A DNA stretch of 64,000 nucleotides from Kosakonia sp. BYX6 (GTDB lineage: Bacteria > Pseudomonadota > Gammaproteobacteria > Enterobacterales > Enterobacteriaceae). The position numbers were made by a program, and so were the translations under genes. A model generated the notes under the pieces. The model searched no databases, was not told where the DNA came from, and was given only the letters and a program-made list of their open reading frames with translations. Positions 58,498 through 64,000 of the stretch are shown here, piece by piece; positions within the stretch are counted from its first letter, which is position 1, and each line of letters starts with the position of its first letter. Location: NCBI RefSeq assembly GCF_038449125.1, contig NZ_CP151800.1, positions 158,406 through 222,405 on the forward strand. The letters are read 5' to 3'.

Positions 58498-60016
58498 GAT
58501 GTTCGCTCCTCAGCGCCGCTTCCATGACCTGCTCCTGGGTCAAATTACGATTGATGAGATCGGCTTTTAGCTTGCCTTCATGCATTACCAGTACCCGATC
58601 GCTTAAGCCCAGCACTTCGGGCAGCTCGGATGAAATAACAATGACGGCGATCCCCTGCTGCACCAGTTGGTTAATCAGTTTGTAGATTTCATATTTCGCG
58701 CCAATATCGATGCCGCGCGTCGGCTCATCCAAAATCAAAATGCGCGGGTTGAGTAACAGGCAGCGGGCGAGGATCGCTTTTTGCTGATTGCCGCCGCTCA
58801 GCCGACCAATCGCCAGTTCCGGCGACGACGTTTTCACCTTCAGGCGTTGAAGCGATTGCAGAATGCAGGCTTGCTCGGCGGCGTCATCCAGGCTGCTGAG
58901 CGCGCCGGTAAACTGGTTGAGCGCCGCGAGCGTAATGTTCTTGCCCACCGCCATCACCGGCACAATGCCGTCTTTTTTGCGATCTTCCGGCACCATCGCG
59001 ATGCCATGTTCGATAGCCTGCTGGCAGTGATTGATGTGTACGGGTTTGCCATCCAGAAAGATTTTTCCCTCCCAACGTCCCGGCCAGACGCCAAACAGGC
59101 ACTGCACGGCTTCGGTGCGCCCGGCACCCACCAGCCCTGCAATGCCGAGGATCTCGCCGCGTTTCAGGCTAAAGGAGATATCGTTGACGCGTTTGATATG
59201 GCGGTTAACCGGGTGCCAGGCGGTCAAATGCTCGACGCGCAGGATCTCTTCGCCTGTGGTATGCGGTTCGCTGGGGTACAGCGCGGTCAGCTCGCGACCC
59301 ACCATCATGGTGATGATGTCGTCTTCACTCATCCCGGCTGCGTCGCGCGTCCCGATATGCTGGCCGTCGCGAATCACGCAAATCACATCAGAAATCGCTT
59401 TCACTTCGTTAAGCTTGTGGGAAATGTAGATGCAGGCGATATCGTGGTTGCGCAGGTCGCGAATGATATCCAGCAGAACGGCGGTTTCTTGCTCGGTGAG
59501 CGATGCGGTGGGTTCATCAAGAATCAACAGCCGCACTTGCTTGTTCAGCGCTTTGGCGATTTCCACCAGTTGCTGCTGCCCAAGCCCTAAATCGCCGACG
59601 CGAGTATCCGGCGAAATCGCCAGGCTCACCTGTTTGAGCAGTTTCTCGCAGCGCAACGTCATCATGTCGTAGTCCATCACGCCGTGGCGGGTAATTTCCG
59701 TGCCGAGAAAGATGTTTTCCAGCACGGTCAGGTGCTTCACCAGCGCCAGTTCCTGGTGAATGATGGCAATCCCTTTGCGCTCGGTGTCGCGAATATGGCT
59801 GGCCTGCAAGGTTTCGCCTGCGAAGAGAATTTCCCCTTCATAGCTGCCCGCCGGGTAGATGCCACACAGCACTTTCATCAGCGTGGATTTACCAGAACCG
59901 TTCTCGCCGCACAGCGATAACACCTCACCGGCGTTAAGGTGCAGGCTGACATTATCAATCGCCTTTACCACGCCAAAGGCTTTGGTAATGTTCTTCATTT
60001 CGAGTAAATAAGGCAT
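58475..60016 (-). CDS. xylG: D-xylose ABC transporter ATP-binding protein
   Basis: Double-ATPase subunit of the CUT2 type. Both halves carry nucleotide-binding motifs: the first Walker A is [10 protein letters not shown] near residue 35 with [15 protein letters not shown] and [11 protein letters not shown]; the second half has GLVGAGRTE and [17 protein letters not shown]. The ATG at 60016 ([13 protein letters not shown] upstream) gives 513 residues, as in E. coli; the frame is open another 53 codons upstream. Shares the operon with xylF and xylH. Confidence 0.96.
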   Translation of the reverse strand: MPYLLEMKNITKAFGVVKAIDNVSLHLNAGEVLSLCGENGSGKSTLMKVLCGIYPAGSYEGEILFAGETLQASHIRDTERKGIAIIHQELALVKHLTVLENIFLGTEITRHGVMDYDMMTLRCEKLLKQVSLAISPDTRVGDLGLGQQQLVEIAKALNKQVRLLILDEPTASLTEQETAVLLDIIRDLRNHDIACIYISHKLNEVKAISDVICVIRDGQHIGTRDAAGMSEDDIITMMVGRELTALYPSEPHTTGEEILRVEHLTAWHPVNRHIKRVNDISFSLKRGEILGIAGLVGAGRTEAVQCLFGVWPGRWEGKIFLDGKPVHINHCQQAIEHGIAMVPEDRKKDGIVPVMAVGKNITLAALNQFTGALSSLDDAAEQACILQSLQRLKVKTSSPELAIGRLSGGNQQKAILARCLLLNPRILILDEPTRGIDIGAKYEIYKLINQLVQQGIAVIVISSELPEVLGLSDRVLVMHEGKLKADLINRNLTQEQVMEAALRSEHHVEKQPV

Positions 60017-60070
60017 GGCTGCTCCACGTTGTTCGCTGGTCCGACAGCGCCTGAAAGGCAGGACGATCGG

Positions 60071-60095
60071 CGCGCCTGGTACAACTGCAGGCGCG
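60071..60095 (-). repeat. Hairpin between xylF and xylG
   Basis: CGCGCCTG GTACAACTG CAGGCGCG is a perfect 8-bp, very GC-rich stem in the 88-base gap after xylF, with no T tract. It is placed to protect the xylF part of the transcript and lower read-through, which would give more binding protein than ATPase. Confidence 0.6.
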
Positions 60096-60104
60096 TCGCG
60101 GGTT

Positions 60105-61097
60105 TCAGAGCTGGTTCTTCTGGTGGAAGCCGTCTTTGATGACCGTTGCGTCAATGTTGTCTTTGGTGACTTCAATCGGCGTCAGCAAACGGGCAGGGAC
60201 ATCTTTCAGGCCGTTGTTCAGCGAAGAGTCCGCTTTTGGCTGCTGGCCGTTACCCAGTTCAACGGCAATTTCCGCTGCGGTATTCGCCAATTGCGTAATC
60301 GGTTTGTAGACCGTCATCGTCTGGCTACCGTTAATCAGCCGTTTCACGCCTGCCAGGTCGGCATCCTGACCGGAAATCGCCACTTTTCCTGCCAGCCCCT
60401 GCGCGCTCAGTGCCTGAATCGCACCGCCTGCCGTGGCATCGTTTGAGGCGACAACCGCGTCGATTTTGTTGTTATTGGCCGTCAGCGCGTTTTCCATTAT
60501 TTTCAGCGCATTTTCCGGTAGCCAACCATCGACCCACTGGTCACCGACAATTTTTATTTTTCCGCTATCAACATAGGGTTTTAATACTTTCATTTGCCCG
60601 GCGCGGAACAGCTTGGCGTTATTATCCACCGGTGAGCCGCCCATTAAGAAATAATTACCCTGAGGAACTTTATTAACGAGGCTTTGCGCCTGTAATTCCC
60701 CAACTTTTTCATTGTCGAAGGAAATATAGAAATCGATGTCAGCATTATTAATCATGCGGTCATAAGCCAGGACTTTAATTCCTTCTTGCTTGGCTTCTTT
60801 AACGACATTACTTAATACCTGGCCGTTATAGGGAATAATAACCAGCACATCGACGCCGCGGTTAATCATATTTTCTATCTGCGACATCTGCGTTTCTTCA
60901 TTCCCGTTGGCGGACTGGACAAACACACTGGCGCCGAGCGATTCGGCTTTTTTAACAAAAATGTCGCGGTCTTTTTGCCAGCGCTCAAGGCGCAGATCGT
61001 CAATCGCCATGCCGATTTTGACCTCTTTGGCGTGGCCGACTACGCTGGCAAGCAGCAGGGAAGCGCAGAGTGTAAGGCAAAGATTCTTTATCTTCAT
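60105..61097 (-). CDS. xylF: D-xylose-binding periplasmic protein
   Basis: High-affinity xylose receptor of the xylFGH transporter. Signal peptide [23 protein letters not shown], then [20 protein letters not shown], a ribose-binding-protein-type fold with [14 protein letters not shown] and [15 protein letters not shown]. The ATG at 61097 gives 330 residues, as in E. coli; the frame opens 22 codons earlier. It is first in the minus-strand xylF-G-H unit, with xylR beyond, and diverges from xylA. Confidence 0.97.
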   Translation of the reverse strand: MKIKNLCLTLCASLLLASVVGHAKEVKIGMAIDDLRLERWQKDRDIFVKKAESLGASVFVQSANGNEETQMSQIENMINRGVDVLVIIPYNGQVLSNVVKEAKQEGIKVLAYDRMINNADIDFYISFDNEKVGELQAQSLVNKVPQGNYFLMGGSPVDNNAKLFRAGQMKVLKPYVDSGKIKIVGDQWVDGWLPENALKIMENALTANNNKIDAVVASNDATAGGAIQALSAQGLAGKVAISGQDADLAGVKRLINGSQTMTVYKPITQLANTAAEIAVELGNGQQPKADSSLNNGLKDVPARLLTPIEVTKDNIDATVIKDGFHQKNQL

Positions 61098-61238
61098 AAT
61101 AGTAATACCTTTTGTAGGGTGGTGAGCGAGATAAAAGAAACATGCACTGCTTTGGACGAGCAAATTCTTAACGCAGAATGGTGAGCTGGCAATTACAGAT
61201 TTTAATCCGGGCGTTACGTTTTTTGGTTTATTTGCTGA

Positions 61239-61260
61239 TTTATGACCTCGATCTTATTTT
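61239..61260. promoter_or_regulatory. CRP-like site in the xylF-xylA divergent control region
   Basis: ATTTATGACCTCGATCTTATTT resembles TGTGA-N6-TCACA at 6-7 of 10 positions and lies in the middle of the 349-base gap, where E. coli has a shared CRP site for both promoters. Confidence 0.5.
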
Positions 61261-61325
61261 AAAAAAAACAAAAATGGTTTTGCATAAAAAGCAGGAAAGC
61301 GCGCCGCAGCAACTGTTTCTGTTAT

Positions 61326-61390
61326 TTTGCGAGCTAGCGCACGTTTGCGCATTCTCTCAATGGCAGTGTGAAATAACGTAATTGAGCAAG
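61326..61390 (+). promoter_or_regulatory. XylR (I_A) activator region ahead of xylA
   Basis: The block from TTTTGCGAG to AATTGAGCAA follows the E. coli xylA promoter region closely; GTGTGAAATAACGTAATTG (61366-61384) is the most conserved part. In E. coli XylR binds here as direct repeats and activates xylA. The assignment rests on my memory of the E. coli sequence. Positions are approximate. Confidence 0.55.
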
Positions 61391-61446
61391 GCTCAGAGAG
61401 AATCCAGTATTAGCTCAGATATGTACACTCGCCAATGGAGCTCATT

Positions 61447-62769
61447 ATGCAAGCTTATTTCGACCAGCTGGAACGGGTTCGTTATGAAGGCCCAAAAACC
61501 ACGAATCCTTTAGCGTTTCGTCATTACAACCCGGATGAGTTAGTGCTCGGTAAGCGCATGGAAGATCACCTGCGTTTCGCCGCCTGCTACTGGCACACCT
61601 TTTGCTGGAATGGCGCGGATATGTTCGGTGTTGGCTCTTTTGACCGCCCGTGGCAGCAGCCAGGCGAGGCGATGGCGCTGGCGAAACGAAAAGCCGATGT
61701 CGCGTTCGAGTTTTTCCATAAGCTGAATGTGCCGTTTTACTGCTTCCATGACGTGGATATTTCCCCGGAAGGCGCCTCACTGAAAGAGTACCTGAACAAC
61801 TTCGCGCAAATGGTCGATGTGTTTGGTGAAAAACAGCAACAGAGCGGCGTGAAGCTGCTGTGGGGCACGGCGAACTGCTTTACTAATCCGCGTTACGGCG
61901 CCGGTGCAGCGACGAACCCGGATCCTGAAGTGTTCAGTTGGGCGGCGACCCAGGTGGTGAGCGCCATGAACGCCACCCATAAACTCGGCGGTGAAAACTA
62001 TGTGCTGTGGGGCGGTCGCGAAGGGTATGAAACCCTGCTGAACACCGATCTGCGCCAGGAGCGCGAGCAGATCGGCCGCTTTATGCACATGGTCGTTGAG
62101 CACAAACATAAAATTGGTTTTCACGGCACGTTGTTAATCGAGCCAAAACCGCAGGAGCCAACCAAGCACCAGTACGATTATGACGCCGCCAACGTGTATG
62201 GCTTCCTGAAACAGTTCGGTCTGGAAAAAGAGATCAAACTGAACATCGAAGCGAACCACGCGACGCTGGCGGGCCACTCTTTCCACCATGAAATCGCCAC
62301 GGCTATCGCGCTCGGGCTGTTCGGTTCGGTGGATGCGAACCGCGGCGATCCGCAGCTCGGCTGGGATACCGACCAGTTCCCGAACAGCGTCGAAGAGAAC
62401 GCGCTGGTGATGTATGAAATCCTCAAAGCGGGCGGTTTCACTACCGGTGGCCTGAACTTTGACGCCAAAGTGCGCCGCCAGAGTACCGATAAATACGATC
62501 TTTTCCACGGCCATATCGGCGCGATGGACACCATGGCGCTGGCGTTAAAAGTCGCGGCTCGCATGGTGGAAGATGGCGAATTAGATAAACGCGTCGCCAA
62601 GCGTTACGCCGGCTGGAATGGTGAACTGGGCCAGCAAATTTTGCAGGGGCAGCTTAGCCTGGCGGAGCTGGCGAAGTACGCTGAACAGCAGAACCTGGCA
62701 CCGCGTCATCAAAGTGGTCACCAGGAACAACTGGAAAATCTGGTCAATTATTATCTTTTCGATAAGTAA
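61447..62769 (+). CDS. xylA: Xylose isomerase
   Basis: Metal-dependent interconversion of D-xylose and D-xylulose. The catalytic His is in [11 protein letters not shown] (near residue 101) and metal ligands in [16 protein letters not shown] and [12 protein letters not shown], with [20 protein letters not shown]. The ATG at 61447 with GGAG 6 bases upstream gives 440 residues, as in E. coli; an in-frame ATG lies 12 bases earlier at 61435. xylB follows after 38 bases. Confidence 0.98.
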   Translation: MQAYFDQLERVRYEGPKTTNPLAFRHYNPDELVLGKRMEDHLRFAACYWHTFCWNGADMFGVGSFDRPWQQPGEAMALAKRKADVAFEFFHKLNVPFYCFHDVDISPEGASLKEYLNNFAQMVDVFGEKQQQSGVKLLWGTANCFTNPRYGAGAATNPDPEVFSWAATQVVSAMNATHKLGGENYVLWGGREGYETLLNTDLRQEREQIGRFMHMVVEHKHKIGFHGTLLIEPKPQEPTKHQYDYDAANVYGFLKQFGLEKEIKLNIEANHATLAGHSFHHEIATAIALGLFGSVDANRGDPQLGWDTDQFPNSVEENALVMYEILKAGGFTTGGLNFDAKVRRQSTDKYDLFHGHIGAMDTMALALKVAARMVEDGELDKRVAKRYAGWNGELGQQILQGQLSLAELAKYAEQQNLAPRHQSGHQEQLENLVNYYLFDK

Positions 62770-62807
62770 CCGGCGCTGCGCGGCAAAGTCAAAAAGGAGT
62801 GGTCACT

Positions 62808-64000
62808 ATGTATATCGGGATCGATCTCGGTACCTCAGGCGTGAAGGCGATCCTGCTCGGTGAGCAGGGCGATGTGTTGGCCTCCCATACGGAAAAACTC
62901 AGCGTATCTCGCCCACACCCGCTGTGGTCGGAGCAAGATCCTGAAAGCTGGTGGCAGGCGACAGACCGCGCCATTCAGGCGCTCGGCGCGGCGCATTCGC
63001 TTCAACAGGTGAAGGCGATGGGTCTGGCCGGGCAGATGCACGGCGCGACGCTGTTGGATAACGAAAATCGCGTGTTGCGTCCGGCCATTTTGTGGAATGA
63101 CGGTCGCTGCGGCGAAGAGTGCCAGCTTCTGGAAGCACAGGTGAAAAATTCCCGCGCCATTACCGGCAACCTGATGATGCCCGGTTTTACCGCGCCGAAG
63201 CTGCTGTGGGTTCAGCGGCATGAACCGGACATCTTCGCGAAAGTGGCGAAGGTCCTGCTGCCAAAAGATTTCCTGCGTCTGAAAATGACCGGCGTATTCG
63301 CCAGCGATATGTCAGACGCAGCGGGCACCATGTGGCTGGATGTGGCGAAACGCGACTGGAGCGACGACATGCTGGCGGCTTGTTCGCTCTCGCGCAGCCA
63401 TATGCCCGCGCTGTTTGAGGGGAGTGAGATCACCGGCGAACTGCTGCCAGACGTGGCCCGACGCTGGTCGATGCCGGTTGTGCCGGTGGTGGCTGGCGGT
63501 GGCGATAACGCGGCTGGCGCGGTGGGTGTTGGCATGGCGGATGCGGGTCAGGCGATGCTGTCGCTGGGAACCTCCGGCGTTTACTTCGCCGTCAGCGAAG
63601 GGTTTCTCAGTAAACCTGAAAGCGCGGTGCACAGCTTTTGCCATGCGCTGCCGGGGCGCTGGCATCTCATGTCGGTGATGCTCAGCGCGGCATCGTGCCT
63701 TGACTGGGCGGCAAAACTGACCGGTTTAGAGTCGGTGCAGGCGTTGATTAACGCGGCGGAACAGGCGGATGAAAACGCCGGGGATCTGTGGTTCTTACCT
63801 TATCTTTCCGGCGAGCGTACGCCGCATAACAACCCGCAGGCGAAAGGTGTGTTCTTTGGCCTGACCCATCAGCACGGGCAGGGGGAACTGGCCCGCGCGG
63901 TGCTGGAAGGCGTGGGTTATGCGCTGGCGGACGGCATGGATGTAGTGCATTCGTGTGGTGTCGCGCCGCAAAGTATTACGCTTATCGGCGGCGGTGCGCG
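62808..64000 (+). CDS. xylB: Xylulokinase (3' end outside window)
   Basis: FGGY-family kinase phosphorylating D-xylulose to xylulose-5-phosphate for the pentose phosphate pathway. MYIGIDLGTSGVKAILL is the phosphate-1 ATPase motif, MGLAGQMHGATLLD the sugar-binding loop, and VAGGGDNAAGAVGVGM holds the catalytic Asp. About 397 codons are present; E. coli has 484, so about 87 are missing. AAGGAG lies ahead of the ATG. Confidence 0.96.
   Translation, partial: MYIGIDLGTSGVKAILLGEQGDVLASHTEKLSVSRPHPLWSEQDPESWWQATDRAIQALGAAHSLQQVKAMGLAGQMHGATLLDNENRVLRPAILWNDGRCGEECQLLEAQVKNSRAITGNLMMPGFTAPKLLWVQRHEPDIFAKVAKVLLPKDFLRLKMTGVFASDMSDAAGTMWLDVAKRDWSDDMLAACSLSRSHMPALFEGSEITGELLPDVARRWSMPVVPVVAGGGDNAAGAVGVGMADAGQAMLSLGTSGVYFAVSEGFLSKPESAVHSFCHALPGRWHLMSVMLSAASCLDWAAKLTGLESVQALINAAEQADENAGDLWFLPYLSGERTPHNNPQAKGVFFGLTHQHGQGELARAVLEGVGYALADGMDVVHSCGVAPQSITLIGGGA

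Overview
The window is chromosomal DNA from a member of the Enterobacteriaceae. Nearly every gene is recognisable as an E. coli or Salmonella orthologue, and the order (coaBC-radC-rpmBG-mutM-coaD-waa-hldD-kbl-tdh-waaH-envC-gpmI-secB-gpsA-cysE-lldPRD-mtlADR-yibF-selAB-avtA-malS-bax-xyl) follows the E. coli K-12 81-82 minute region. Several E. coli segments are missing (waaS, the rhsA/yibHI segment, the yia-aldB block) and other genes stand in their place. The genus cannot be fixed from sequence reading alone; a relative in the Kosakonia/Enterobacter/Klebsiella/Citrobacter range fits. No tRNA, rRNA, CRISPR array, transposase or phage gene was seen.

Region 1-5316 holds housekeeping genes: coenzyme A synthesis (coaBC cut by the window edge, coaD), radC, the rpmB-rpmG-mutM unit and the Kdo transferase waaA. 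Region 5550-19240 is the LPS core locus. A plus-strand operon, waaQ-G-P-B-O-J-Y-Z-U, has a JUMPStart/ops (RfaH) leader. Facing it on the minus strand is hldD-waaF-waaC-waaL. The middle of this locus is clearly AT-richer than its flanks. Next come kbl-tdh (threonine catabolism), the side-branch LPS transferase waaH with a possible Pho box, and the minus-strand unit gpmI-envC-yibQ.

From 26.8 to 39 kb: yibN-grxC-secB-gpsA-cysE, trmL, the L-lactate operon lldPRD with two LldR-type operators, yibL, and the mannitol operon mtlA-mtlD-mtlR with four good CRP sites and a fifth weaker one upstream of mtlA.

Two accessory loci stand out. (a) 39.4-43.2 kb: a 105-residue double-glycine leader peptide (microcin/bacteriocin-like, Gly-rich, with an internal duplication) is encoded convergently to a CvaB-like peptidase-ABC exporter and a CvaA-like membrane fusion protein. 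No immunity gene was recognised. (b) 48.0-51.0 kb: a predicted lipoprotein made of Gly/Thr/Val/Asn-rich repeats lies directly upstream of a two-partner-secretion/Omp85-type outer-membrane transporter, with no conventional TpsA partner.

The rest is yibF, selenocysteine incorporation (selA-selB), the ferredoxin-like ysaA, avtA, the periplasmic amylase malS with possible MalT boxes, bax, and the xylose regulon (xylFGH and xylR on minus, xylAB on plus, with xylB cut by the window end).
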